From JANPJV01 sp031425695 (GTDB taxonomy: Bacteria > Pseudomonadota > Gammaproteobacteria > Xanthomonadales > SZUA-5), in the NCBI GenBank assembly GCA_031425695.1, contig JANPJV010000032.1, positions 1-23,276 of the forward strand: 23,276 nucleotides of DNA. The letters are read 5' to 3'. A program made the translations under genes and the position numbers. Of this stretch, positions 6,237 to 13,648 are shown piece by piece (positions within the stretch are counted from its first letter, which is position 1; every line of letters begins with the position of its first letter). The notes under the pieces were generated by a model, which saw nothing but the letters and a program-made list of their open reading frames with translations, made no database searches and was not told where the DNA came from.

Positions 6237-8639
6237 ATGTTCCAGGAAATCAGGCTCGCCCTGCGCACGCTCGTCAACTCGCGCAACCTCGGATTCACCT
6301 TGGCATCGGTGCTGATGCTTGGTCTCGGCATCGCCGCGACCACGGCCATTGCCAGCATTCTGTACGCGGTGTTGCTGGCGCCATTGTCGATCCGCGATTC
6401 CAATTCGGTGTATTCGCTGGCCGAGTCGAAGCCTACCGCCGGGCTCGAGCTGTTCTCGGTCTCGGCGCTCAACTATCTCTCGTGGACCGAGCGCGCGCGC
6501 AGCTTCTCCGGTTTGACGGCAGTGACCGAGGCCAGTGTCAACCTGGGCGTGGACGGTCGCACCGAGCGCCTCGACGGCGCCAGCGTCAGTCCGAATTTCT
6601 GGGAAGTGCTGGGCCTGCCGCTGCTGGCGGGGCGCAGCTTCACCACGGCAGAAGACCGGCTCACCGGTGACGCCGTCATTCTCGGCGAAAAGCTATGGCG
6701 GCAGCGCTTCAACGCGGATTTGGGCGTACTCGGCCAGCGTGTGCTGATCGACGGTAGCCCCAAGAGCGTGGTCGGCATCGCACCACAGAATGCCAGCGTG
6801 GTTCGGCGCGCGGACATCTGGTTGCCAGCCGCGCTGCGTGACCAGCCTTGGGGCCGCGGTGATCGCCGCATCACGGTGCTCGGTCGCCTGGGCGTGGGCG
6901 TTTCCCGTGCAGCAGCCGACGCCGAAATGCGTACGCTCGCGGGCGCCCTGGCGGTTGAGTTTCCGGACGACAACCGCGACTGGAGCGTAAGCCTGATTCC
7001 GGTGCGCGACTGGATCGTCGGGGCGCCGCTGCAGACGCGCGTGTGGACTTTGTTCGCAGCGGTCCTGCTGTTGTTGCTGGTGGCCTGCATCAATGTCGCC
7101 AACCTGCAGATTGCGCGGGCCAGCACGCGGGTCCGCGAAATCGGCGTCCGCCAGGCACTCGGCGGCACGCGGGCGCGGTTGATGCGGCAAATCGTCATCG
7201 AATGCCTGGCGCTCGCCGGTCTCGGTGGAGTCCTCGGGATCAGCCTTGCGGCGGTCGCGATTCGCATCGGTGCGGGTCAACTCGAGCAGAGCCTGCCGGG
7301 CCTGGGTCAGCTGACGCTAGACTGGCCGGCAGCGCTGGTGGCCATCGCGCTGTCGGCATTGACGGCGCTGGCGTGCGGCCTGGTACCGGCGCACCTCGCC
7401 GCGCGCTCGCAGGTCGCGAGCGCGTTGCAGAGCTCCACGCGCGCTACCACCGAAGTCACCCGCACGCCTTTTCGCCAGGGCCTGGTGGTGCTGCAGTTCG
7501 CGCTGGCGACCGTGCTGGTGGTCGCTTCAGCGCTGCTCGTGCAGCAGTTCCAGGCAGTCCAGGCGAGCACGCTGGGTTTCGCGCCCGAGCGTGTCCTGAC
7601 TGCGCGAATCACCCTGCCGGATGATGACAACGGCACCCACTGGCAGGCCAACATGCAGAGCTACGAGCGTCTCCTCGGCGAGCTGCGCAGTCTCCCAGGC
7701 GTCGAGCGCGTCGGCCTGGGCAGTGAGGTGCCGCTTGGCCAGTTCAACACCACGTCGATGCAGATCGCGGCCGGCGCCAACAACGTCACCGAAGCGCGCA
7801 ACGACGGCCGGGTCGCAGCCTGGCGCGTGGTGACCGCTGACTTCCTCGAAGCGCTCAGCGTGCCGGTGCTGCGCGGTCGCAGTTTTGCGGCAAGCGGCGA
7901 GCCGGGGCGCTCGATGCTGCTCAGTGCCGGCCTGGCCGCGGCGCTGTGGCCTGTGGGCGAGGATCCAGTCGGACGCAGTGTGACCCTGAGCAATGGCCAG
8001 ACTTATCAAGTCGTCGGGGTGGTCGGGGACGTGCGCCAGCGCGACCGCGCCGGCGCGCTCACTCCGACCATGTACATGTCCCCGAACTGGTCGATGCTCT
8101 CGACCATGACGCTCGCCCTGCGCACTCGCGGCGACCCGGCCGCGCTGATCGACACGGTGCGTGAGGCCGCAGCGCGCGTGCTGCCGGATCGTCCGCTCTT
8201 CGCGCTCGACAGCATGGAGAACATCGCCGCGCAGAACGTTGCCGAGCCCCGCGCGCAAACCGCTGTGATCAGCATGTTCGGCGCGGTGAGCCTGCTGCTC
8301 GCCGCCATCGGCATTGCCGGCGTGACTGCGTTCCTGGTTGCACGGCGCACCTCCGAGCTCGCCGTGCGCATGGCGCTCGGCGCCACCTCCGGGGCTGTTG
8401 TGCGGCATGTCATCGGGCGCGGCGGCATGCTGTGCCTGGGCGGCATTGCCATCGGCGCGCTGCTGGTGGCGATTTTCTCCCGTGTTGCCGGCAGCGTACT
8501 GCACGCACCCGAAGTGAACATCGCGCCGACCGTGCTCAGTGTCGCCTGCGTGCTCTGCGCAGTTGGCCTGTTCGCCTGCTGGATCCCCGCCCACCGTGCC
8601 GCCCGGATCAGTCCGAGCCTGGCGTTGCGAGGCGATTGA
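6237..8639 (+). CDS. ADOP-type ABC transporter permease (FtsX/MacB-like, duplicated)
   Basis: The 800-residue membrane protein consists of two MacB/FtsX permease halves in tandem. Half 1 has an N-terminal transmembrane helix (about 19-47), a periplasmic MacB core region and FtsX helices from about residue 268 (LFAAVLLLLLVACINVANL, followed by REIGVRQALGGTRARLMRQ). Half 2 restarts near residue 410 (FRQGLVVLQFALATVLVVAS) and ends with an FtsX block from about 677 (SELAVRMALGATSGAVVRHV) and a terminal PSLALRGD. Length and duplication fit the ADOP (duplicated orphan permease) family. GGAG at 6228-6231, five bases before ATG 6237, decides the start over the in-frame GTG at 6231. No ABC ATPase gene flanks it, as the family name implies. 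It may act as a macrolide/lipoprotein-type mechanotransmission permease with an ATPase encoded elsewhere; substrate unknown. Confidence 0.88.
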   Translation: MFQEIRLALRTLVNSRNLGFTLASVLMLGLGIAATTAIASILYAVLLAPLSIRDSNSVYSLAESKPTAGLELFSVSALNYLSWTERARSFSGLTAVTEASVNLGVDGRTERLDGASVSPNFWEVLGLPLLAGRSFTTAEDRLTGDAVILGEKLWRQRFNADLGVLGQRVLIDGSPKSVVGIAPQNASVVRRADIWLPAALRDQPWGRGDRRITVLGRLGVGVSRAAADAEMRTLAGALAVEFPDDNRDWSVSLIPVRDWIVGAPLQTRVWTLFAAVLLLLLVACINVANLQIARASTRVREIGVRQALGGTRARLMRQIVIECLALAGLGGVLGISLAAVAIRIGAGQLEQSLPGLGQLTLDWPAALVAIALSALTALACGLVPAHLAARSQVASALQSSTRATTEVTRTPFRQGLVVLQFALATVLVVASALLVQQFQAVQASTLGFAPERVLTARITLPDDDNGTHWQANMQSYERLLGELRSLPGVERVGLGSEVPLGQFNTTSMQIAAGANNVTEARNDGRVAAWRVVTADFLEALSVPVLRGRSFAASGEPGRSMLLSAGLAAALWPVGEDPVGRSVTLSNGQTYQVVGVVGDVRQRDRAGALTPTMYMSPNWSMLSTMTLALRTRGDPAALIDTVREAAARVLPDRPLFALDSMENIAAQNVAEPRAQTAVISMFGAVSLLLAAIGIAGVTAFLVARRTSELAVRMALGATSGAVVRHVIGRGGMLCLGGIAIGALLVAIFSRVAGSVLHAPEVNIAPTVLSVACVLCAVGLFACWIPAHRAARISPSLALRGD

Positions 8640-8660
8640 CGCTGCCAGCCCGCCTTTGCT

Positions 8661-8698
8661 CCAGGTGAGTCGAGCTTGCTCGACTGCGCTTGGACCTG
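8661..8698. other. Stem-loop downstream of the permease gene
   Basis: AGTCGAGC (8668-8675) and GCTCGACT (8678-8685) form a perfect inverted pair, and CAGGT/ACCTG can extend it with an internal loop. It starts 22 bases after the permease stop. It is followed by A-rich rather than T-rich sequence, so it is not a classical intrinsic terminator on the plus strand, though it may still stabilise the transcript's 3' end. Confidence 0.4.
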
Positions 8699-8744
8699 CG
8701 AAAAAAGCAGTGAAGCAAGCGCAACTCCCAAAAAACTCGCCGCC

Positions 8745-8773
8745 GTAGCCTGGGTAAGCGCAGCGCACCCAGG
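8745..8773. repeat. Dispersed GCGCTGCGCTTACC palindromic repeat, copy 2
   Basis: The segment starts with GTAGCC and forms an imperfect palindrome with arms CCTGGGT (8749-8755) and ACCCAGG (8767-8773). Its reverse complement shares a 15-base identical core with 1927-1956. It sits in the gap before the GyrI-like gene, about 50 bases ahead of its start. Confidence 0.65.
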
Positions 8774-8824
8774 ACGGGTTTTGCCGGCTAGACTCGGCGC
8801 AGCAACTTGCGCCAAGGTCCGGTA

Positions 8825-9277
8825 ATGATCCATCAGGTTTCGATCGAAACAGTCGATGCGCAGGCGATTGCGGTAGTGCGTCGACCCGCGACCTGGTCGA
8901 CGCTGCCGCAAGTGATTACGCCGGGTATGGCAGACGTCTGGGCGCACCTGCGTGCGAACCCGCCGGCGGCAACGGGCCGCAACGTGATCATCTACCTGGA
9001 CAACGCGCCGATGCTGCTCATCGGCGCTGAAGTGCAGCCGCCGCTAATTGCTGGCAATTCGGTCTATCTCGCCTCCACGCCGTCGGGCCTGGTCGCTACC
9101 ACGTTGCACCGCGGGCCGTATGCTGACTTGCCGGCCGCCCACAAGGCCATCCGCGACCATTGCATCAAGGAACGCCGCGCGCGTGCGGGCCCGTGCTGGG
9201 AAGTCTATGGTCACTGGAGCGACGATCCGGCGCAGTTGTGCACCGAGATTTTCTACTTGCTCCGGGTCGAGTCGTGA
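8825..9277 (+). CDS. GyrI-like small-molecule-binding domain protein
   Basis: The 150-residue soluble protein resembles the GyrI-like/effector-binding (SOUL-fold) domain found in GyrI and in the C-terminus of AraC-type regulators such as Rob. Here it stands alone, with no DNA-binding part. Family-like segments include the opening strand QAIAVVRRPATWSTLPQVI, the central GAEVQPPL and LVATTLHRGPYADLPAAHKAI, and the closing CWEVYGHWSDDPAQLCTEIFYLL. Stand-alone members bind hydrophobic or cationic small molecules, or act as DNA gyrase inhibitors or hydrolases; which applies here cannot be read from the sequence. ATG 8825 is preceded by AAGG at suitable spacing; an in-frame TTG at 8807 is less likely. 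The neighbouring SnoaL-like gene follows after 79 bases on the same strand. Confidence 0.75.
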   Translation: MIHQVSIETVDAQAIAVVRRPATWSTLPQVITPGMADVWAHLRANPPAATGRNVIIYLDNAPMLLIGAEVQPPLIAGNSVYLASTPSGLVATTLHRGPYADLPAAHKAIRDHCIKERRARAGPCWEVYGHWSDDPAQLCTEIFYLLRVES

Positions 9278-9356
9278 CAGCCGTGTACACTGTGAAACCC
9301 GGGCGGGCGGATTGTCACGAGCCCAGCCGAGCAAGCCATCCCAGCCTGGAACCCAG

Positions 9357-9830
9357 ATGAGTACTGCAGTCAATACGCGTGCTGCCGAACGCTTTTTCGC
9401 TGAGGTCTGGAACCAGCGCAACGAAGCCGCGCTTGAAGAATTGATGGCAGTGGATGTCTGTGGCTGGACCGAGGGTGGACACGTCATTGGTCGCGATGCC
9501 TGGGTCAACAACGCCTACCGGGTGTTTCTCGGCGCGTTTCCAGACCTGCATCTGGAATTGCTCGGGACGGTTGCGGAGGGCGAGGAAGTCATGATCCGCT
9601 GGCGCGCACGCGGCACCCACGGCGGCGACACGCTGGGTCTCACTGCGTCCGGGCTCAGCGTCGATTTCCGCGGGATGACCTGGTTCAAGATGCGCAACGG
9701 CATGATTGTCGAGGGCCTCGACAGCTGGAATCAGTCGGCCCTGCTCGAAGCCCTGCAGACGCGTCAGTCGGTGGGTTCGTGCCTGGTCGGCAGCGTCGAC
9801 CCGGCTGCAGGCAGCCAGGCGTCCGGCTGA
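9357..9830 (+). CDS. SnoaL-like (NTF2-fold) polyketide-cyclase/ester-cyclase family protein
   Basis: The 157-residue protein shows the compact alpha+beta SnoaL pattern: an N-terminal helix (NTRAAERFFAEVWNQRNEAALEELM), then FLGAFPDLHLELLGTVAEGEEVMIRWRARGTHGG, then GLSVDFRGMTWFKMRNGMIVEGLDSWNQSALLEAL. Members are small cytosolic proteins; some are cyclases or isomerases, but most stand-alone copies have no known substrate. The last 20 or so residues are Ser/Gly/Ala-rich and probably disordered. ATG 9357 places the first family helix close to the N-terminus; the frame is open for another 300 bases upstream, but that part overlaps the GyrI-like gene in another frame. Its stop codon lies 11 bases before the proposed start of the protease gene, suggesting an operon. 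Confidence 0.75.
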   Translation: MSTAVNTRAAERFFAEVWNQRNEAALEELMAVDVCGWTEGGHVIGRDAWVNNAYRVFLGAFPDLHLELLGTVAEGEEVMIRWRARGTHGGDTLGLTASGLSVDFRGMTWFKMRNGMIVEGLDSWNQSALLEALQTRQSVGSCLVGSVDPAAGSQASG

Positions 9831-9841
9831 GGGAACGCACC

Positions 9842-11044
9842 TTGTTTTTCGCGGGACTGCTGCTCGCAGCCAATGCCCTTGCGGTTCCCACGCCCGGATT
9901 CACGCTCTTCAGTGCCCTTGAGCGCGCGGCTGCGGGTCGCGTCGACGGCCTGATCGAATGTCCGGCCGGCGCACTGATGGCACCGCGCGAGGCGGCAATC
10001 CAATATTTGCCGGAGCTCCAGCAACTGCTCGCCTGGCGCAGCTTCGATCATCCGGCGGGACGCTGCATCGTGCTCGACTGGCCCGTGAGTGGCGCGCTGA
10101 CACCGGCGCAGGCGCAAGGCTTGCGGACCCTGCTGGCCAGGCACGACGAGGCCGCGTTGCCGGCCCGCCTGGCGCCCGCGGACATTGCGGCTGCGCGCGT
10201 GCGCACCCCGCTTGCGGGTTGGCAGGCCCAGGCCATGGCGGAACCTGCCGCCGACGCCCCGAGCCTGCCCTGGTGTCCGCGCACCCCGCAGCGCGCGCAG
10301 CTGTTGCCGGTGCAGCTGCCGGATGCGATTGCGCCGCTCCTGCTGCGGGTGCGGCCACACCGTTGCCGCGCCGGATCGCGACCACTCGCCGGGACTGGCG
10401 TGCTGCTCTCGCCAGACCTGGCGCTCACCGCCGCCCATGTCGTGCTGACGCAGCAGGGCCAGGTTTGCGATCGCTACCGGGTCGTACCGGGTGGCCGTCG
10501 CTATACCGACCCGCCGGCGGCGCCCTACGGCATGGCATACGTCTCCCGCGCGCATCTGTCCGAGCGGGCCGGCTGGAATGCAAGTGCGCCGGGCGCGCCC
10601 CTCCTCGATGCCGAATACGCCGCGCGCACTGCCCACGATTTCTCCTGGTTGGTGCTGGACGCTCCGGTGCGCTTGCCCGATTCGATCCGCTGGCCGCGCC
10701 TGCGTTTTGGCGAGGCGCCAACGCTGCCAGCCGGCTGGCGCGTGCTGCGCGCCGGCTACGGCGTGCAAGGTCCCGGTGGCGCGGTCGCCCCGGGCGCAGC
10801 GGTCAACCTGTTCGGCCAGACCGCCTGCGCGCGAGGCCCGGAACCATTTCGGCGCTTCGCCTTGTGGATGTCGTCGGGCAGCAGCGGCGGGCCAGTCTGG
10901 CGTTGGCCCGGTGGCGGCGAGCCTTTCGAGTTGCTCTCCCTCGCCGTGCGCATGGAAACCCACGGCGAGCATCAATTCGAAACGATCGGACCGCACTTCG
11001 ACCTGCGCGATTACCAGCGGCTGCTCAAAGTGCTCGCAAACTGA
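9842..11044 (+). CDS. Secreted trypsin-like (chymotrypsin-fold) serine protease, probable TTG start
   Basis: The 400-residue product has a complete serine-protease triad in trypsin order: LTAAHVVL (H199), HDFSWLVLDAPV (D266) and SSGSSGGPVW (S348, equivalent to GDSGGP). From a TTG at 9842 the N-terminus is FFAGLLLAANALA followed by VPTPG, a short signal peptide with an Ala-Leu-Ala cleavage site, so the enzyme should be exported. GAGGGA at 9829-9834, seven bases before the TTG and overlapping the upstream stop codon, supports this start and implies translational coupling. The alternative in-frame GTG at 9779 would add 21 mostly basic residues inside the SnoaL-like gene. A roughly 150-residue domain without recognisable motifs (about 20-170) lies before the catalytic domain and could be a propeptide. 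Six or so cysteines may form disulphides. Specificity is unknown. Confidence 0.78.
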   Translation: MFFAGLLLAANALAVPTPGFTLFSALERAAAGRVDGLIECPAGALMAPREAAIQYLPELQQLLAWRSFDHPAGRCIVLDWPVSGALTPAQAQGLRTLLARHDEAALPARLAPADIAAARVRTPLAGWQAQAMAEPAADAPSLPWCPRTPQRAQLLPVQLPDAIAPLLLRVRPHRCRAGSRPLAGTGVLLSPDLALTAAHVVLTQQGQVCDRYRVVPGGRRYTDPPAAPYGMAYVSRAHLSERAGWNASAPGAPLLDAEYAARTAHDFSWLVLDAPVRLPDSIRWPRLRFGEAPTLPAGWRVLRAGYGVQGPGGAVAPGAAVNLFGQTACARGPEPFRRFALWMSSGSSGGPVWRWPGGGEPFELLSLAVRMETHGEHQFETIGPHFDLRDYQRLLKVLAN

Positions 11045-11129
11045 TTCGCCGCGACGTGAGCGTCGTAGCTGAGTTGGTCGGTGCTGGTCAGCTTTTCTCC
11101 GCTCTCCCATGCTTCAAGGAGAAGGGTTG

Positions 11130-11175
11130 GGGGAGAGGGGCGCTTTCCGTCGGCGTATCAAAGCGCCCTCTCCCC
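11130..11175. repeat. Long CCCTCTCCCC hairpin between convergent genes
   Basis: A 17-base arm at 11130-11146 (GGGGAGAGGGGCGCTTT) pairs with the 16-base arm at 11160-11175 with one bulged G, around a 13-base loop. It sits between the convergent protease and esterase genes and could block transcription from both sides, but neither side has a U-tract. The same motif in inverted orientation occurs at 5845-5894, so this is a dispersed element. Confidence 0.7.
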
Positions 11176-11204
11176 AATAGCAGGGGACAGGCGAGCAGTT
11201 GAAG

Positions 11205-12263
11205 CTACCCCCGCGGATGCTCCCGAAAAAATCGCAGCATTTCGCGGCTGGCATCGGGCCCGGAGGAGTCTGCGTAGCTGCCGTCGGTGCTGCCGCCGGA
11301 CCACGCGTGTCCGGCGCCGTGGACGAGCCAATGCTCGGCGCGGACGCGGCCATCAGGATGCTTGATCAGCGTGCGCGTGTAGCTGCGGCCGGCCTCGCCC
11401 GATTCCTTCGATCGCGCACCCGCCGCGCCCAGGACGTGCTCGCCATTCTGTGGATGCACAGTCTTGTCGCTGTCTCCATGAAACACGATGACGGGCGTGT
11501 TCGGCATCTCCTGGTTCGCAACCGGAGCATTTTTCATGGCCGCGAACGCGGACGGAATGTCATGCGCCGCGCCCGGTGCCAGGCCCGAATGTACGCCAAT
11601 CGAGGCGTATAGCTCCGGATACTCGCGACCGAGAATCGCGGCCATGGCGGCTCCGGCCGAAAGCCCGGCGACATGCACGCGATCGGGATCGACGGCGTGG
11701 GTTTCCATGATCCGGCGCGTCATCGCTGCGAGCAGTGCCGGCTCGCCGGCGTCGCGACGCTGGTCGCTTTGGCGGAACCAGTTCCAGCATTTCGAACTGT
11801 TCGAGCGCGGTCCCTGGGCGGGATAGAGCACCAGCGCGCCGGTCTCCTGGGCCAGGCGGTTCATGCGCGTGCCGCGGGCGAAATCATCCGGATCCTGGGT
11901 GCACCCGTGCAGCATGACGATCAGGGGCAGCCGCTGCCCGACGAAGCCCTGCGGGACGAACAGCTTGTACCCGCGCGCCTCCGTGCCGAGCGCGAACTGG
12001 CCGGCGCTGAAGCTGCCTTCGCCCGATGTCGGTCCCTTGCTCGCACCAGGAACTTTGGTGGTCGGCGTGTCGACGACCCGGAATTCGCCCTCGATGACCG
12101 AGTCATTCACCGACGTTGCGGGGTTCGGCGTCGTGGCCGGGAGCAGGCCAGCCTCGCGCAGCGTGCGCTCGATCAGCGCCTTGGGATCCACCGAGAGCGG
12201 CCGTGCCGCCGGCATGGCACGGGCGCGCAGGCGCGCCAGCAGTGGCTGGAATACAGATTTCAT
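11205..12263 (-). CDS. PHB depolymerase family alpha/beta-hydrolase esterase
   Basis: The 352-residue protein has the alpha/beta-hydrolase set of the poly(3-hydroxybutyrate) depolymerase/feruloyl-esterase-like family: oxyanion-hole HGCTQ (119-123), nucleophile elbow AGLSAGAAM (S202), acid in HGDSDKTV (probably D266) and HGAGHAWSGG (H319). No signal peptide is seen; the N-terminus is a basic amphipathic stretch (about 1-40) and then a Pro/Thr/Ser-rich linker to about 90, as in the proteobacterial members that start with a short helical domain. It may therefore act on intracellular polyester granules or on short acyl esters. A strong AAAGGAGA site (12268-12275) precedes ATG 12263. It lies 22 bases downstream of the ribbon-helix-helix regulator and probably forms an operon with it. 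Polymer activity is inferred from the family only. Confidence 0.85.
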   Translation of the reverse strand: MKSVFQPLLARLRARAMPAARPLSVDPKALIERTLREAGLLPATTPNPATSVNDSVIEGEFRVVDTPTTKVPGASKGPTSGEGSFSAGQFALGTEARGYKLFVPQGFVGQRLPLIVMLHGCTQDPDDFARGTRMNRLAQETGALVLYPAQGPRSNSSKCWNWFRQSDQRRDAGEPALLAAMTRRIMETHAVDPDRVHVAGLSAGAAMAAILGREYPELYASIGVHSGLAPGAAHDIPSAFAAMKNAPVANQEMPNTPVIVFHGDSDKTVHPQNGEHVLGAAGARSKESGEAGRSYTRTLIKHPDGRVRAEHWLVHGAGHAWSGGSTDGSYADSSGPDASREMLRFFREHPRG

Positions 12264-12285
12264 GGGGTCTCCTTTTGACAGCGCG

Positions 12286-12708
12286 TCAGCGCATGCGATC
12301 GGCCAGTGCGGCCTTGACCTCGCGACTCGCGCTCAATGCGCCCAGCACAAGGATGGATTCAATCGTCGCTCGCGCCAGTTCGACGCTCACGTCTAGCGCG
12401 ATGCTGGCGAGGCCGAGCACGCGCAATTGCAGCCGCTCGCCCGCTGCATGCACCGCTTCCAGGTCGCTTCGAGTGAAATGCTGCAGACCGAGGGTCAAGG
12501 TCTTGCGCGTCACTGTCTGCTTGAGCACATCGCTGTGCTGCAGCAACTGTTGCCGGATCGCCGTCCGAATCAGGTCAGTCCGATTGGAATAGAAACCTTC
12601 CTTGACCAGAAGGTCGATCTGCCCGAGGTCGACGAACCCCAGGTTGATCGTGATCTTCTCGCTTTCCGGAAGCGCCTTGTTCGAGCGTGAGAGCGATTTG
12701 CCTGCCAT
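12286..12708 (-). CDS. CopG-type ribbon-helix-helix transcriptional regulator
   Basis: The 140-residue protein begins MAGKSLSRSNKALPESEKITINLGFVDLG and continues QIDLLVKEGFYSNRTDLIRTAIRQQLLQ, a clear ribbon-helix-helix DNA-binding unit (about 18-58): a beta strand followed by two helices with the SNRTDLIR turn. The remainder, about 60-140, is a larger C-terminal domain (TLGLQHFTRSDLEAV, RVLGLASIALDV, ELARATIESILVLGALSAS) that may bind a ligand or mediate oligomerisation. From memory, homologues with this exact architecture often sit next to PHB-depolymerase genes in Burkholderia-like genomes, and the same arrangement is seen here. ATG 12708 has AGGA about eight bases upstream; an in-frame ATG at 12726 would fall on the palindrome at 12724-12737. 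It probably represses its own operon. Confidence 0.83.
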   Translation of the reverse strand: MAGKSLSRSNKALPESEKITINLGFVDLGQIDLLVKEGFYSNRTDLIRTAIRQQLLQHSDVLKQTVTRKTLTLGLQHFTRSDLEAVHAAGERLQLRVLGLASIALDVSVELARATIESILVLGALSASREVKAALADRMR

Positions 12709-12723
12709 GAGCCATCCTATGAA

Positions 12724-12737
12724 CATCTATATGGATG
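12724..12737. promoter_or_regulatory. Near-palindrome upstream of the ribbon-helix-helix gene, candidate operator
   Basis: CATCTATATGGATG is palindromic at 12 of 14 positions and lies 16-29 bases before ATG 12708 in an unusually AT-rich patch. A further GGATGG follows and CCATCC occurs at 12712-12717. Ribbon-helix-helix repressors commonly bind short palindromes or repeats at their own promoters, so autoregulation is plausible. No clear -35/-10 pair could be assigned. Confidence 0.4.
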
Positions 12738-12760
12738 GTAGGTGAAAGCGGATGTCGGTT

Positions 12761-12827
12761 TCGGTTTTCGGAGGTAAAGCAAGAGCGGCCATCAACGATC
12801 CGGCATGGCATCGAAAACGAAAACCGA
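12761..12827. repeat. Inverted repeat TCGGTTTTCG/CGAAAACCGA in the divergent promoter region
   Basis: TCGGTTTTCG at 12761-12770 recurs as its exact reverse complement at 12818-12827, each surrounded by related GGTTTCGGTTTT or GAAAACGAAAACC tracts. It lies between the divergent regulator and sigma-factor genes, 50-116 bases before the sigma start. It could be an operator or a remnant repeat; the A/T-tract spacing is unlike the surrounding GC-rich sequence. Confidence 0.5.
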
Positions 12828-12876
12828 AAACCCGCTCTCTCGTGCAGCCATGCGCGACTCCCGCTAAGCTCTGTCG

Positions 12877-13437
12877 ATGACCCCTGACCAAGCCGACGTC
12901 ACCAAGCTGCTCGCGCAGTGGCAGGCAGGCGATCCAGCCGCCCTGGATGCGCTGCTCGCGCAGGTCTACGACGAGCTGCGGCGGGTTGCCGCGCATGAGT
13001 TGCGCGGGCATCAAGGTCACGAAACCCTGCAACCGACCGCCCTCGTACACGATGTCTTCGTGCGCCTGCTGGGCGCGGGGGCGATCGATATCGGCAACCG
13101 CAAGCACCTCTTTACCACCGCAGCCAAGCTCATGCGGCAGGTGCTGATCGATCGCGCACGCGCCAAGCAGCGCGACAAGCGTGGTGGCGGCTGGCAGCGG
13201 GTCGACCTGGTTGAAGCGCTGGCTTTGCCGATCGAAGCCGACGTCGACCTCATCGATCTCGACCGCGCCCTGGCGGCGCTCGATCAGCTCGATCCGCGCA
13301 TGGCCAACATGGTCGAGCTGCGTTATTTCGTCGGCCTCGAGGTTGGTGAAGTGGCGAGCCTGCTCGAGATCGACGAGCGCACGGTTTATCGCGACTGGGC
13401 CATGGCGCGCGCGTGGTTGCGCCAGCGACTAGTGTAG
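12877..13437 (+). CDS. ECF-type RNA polymerase sigma factor (TIGR02999-like, kinase-associated)
   Basis: The 186-residue protein has sigma region 2 (about 8-90, including YDELRRVAAHEL and ETLQPTALVHDVFVRLL) and region 4 (about 125-183, including LDQLDPRMANMVELRYFVGLEVGEVASLLEIDERTVYRDW with its helix-turn-helix), but no region 3. The QPTALVH signature and the length fit the ECF subfamily that commonly sits beside transmembrane Ser/Thr kinases, and such a kinase gene follows 211 bases downstream. There is no adjacent anti-sigma gene, so activity may be controlled by phosphorylation, as proposed for other kinase-linked ECF groups. The Shine-Dalgarno of ATG 12877 is weak. The last two codons and the stop (LV-stop) lie inside the left arm of the 164-bp inverted-repeat element; the conserved region 4 is complete before it. 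Confidence 0.88.
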   Translation: MTPDQADVTKLLAQWQAGDPAALDALLAQVYDELRRVAAHELRGHQGHETLQPTALVHDVFVRLLGAGAIDIGNRKHLFTTAAKLMRQVLIDRARAKQRDKRGGGWQRVDLVEALALPIEADVDLIDLDRALAALDQLDPRMANMVELRYFVGLEVGEVASLLEIDERTVYRDWAMARAWLRQRLV

Positions 13438-13592
13438 TGCGGCGTAAGTAATTGACTTTTATTTCCGATGCATTTTGGCCCGAGGCTAGGCGAGAGGAGG
13501 AGGCATAGCTCTTCTATGGCGACGACGAACAACGACGCATCGGGTCAAAAGGCGCGGAAATAATGGCAGCTACTTATGCCGCACTACACTAG
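13429..13592. mobile_element. 164-bp inverted-repeat element (MITE-like) between sigma factor and kinase genes
   Basis: The ends match as inverted repeats over 26 bases with three mismatches: both read inward as CTAGTGTAGTGCGGC. After a short divergent stretch the arms pair again (TTATTTCCG, TTTTG, CCCGA), and the centre forms a small CATAG/CTATG hairpin at 13504-13518. There is no coding capacity. CTAG occurs at both outer ends, either as part of the repeat or as a 4-base target duplication; I cannot tell which. The structure is that of a miniature inverted-repeat transposable element, and transcribed it would fold into one long hairpin between the two genes. Confidence 0.75.
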
Positions 13593-13648
13593 CAGTCGAA
13601 TAGTGGGACGCGCGTCAGTCACCCGCGGCATCCAGCGTACGTCCTGAC

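Noticed and set aside
8668..8706. Intrinsic terminator after the permease gene
   Set aside because: A stem exists, but an A-run rather than a T-run follows on the coding strand, so it is listed only as a stem-loop.
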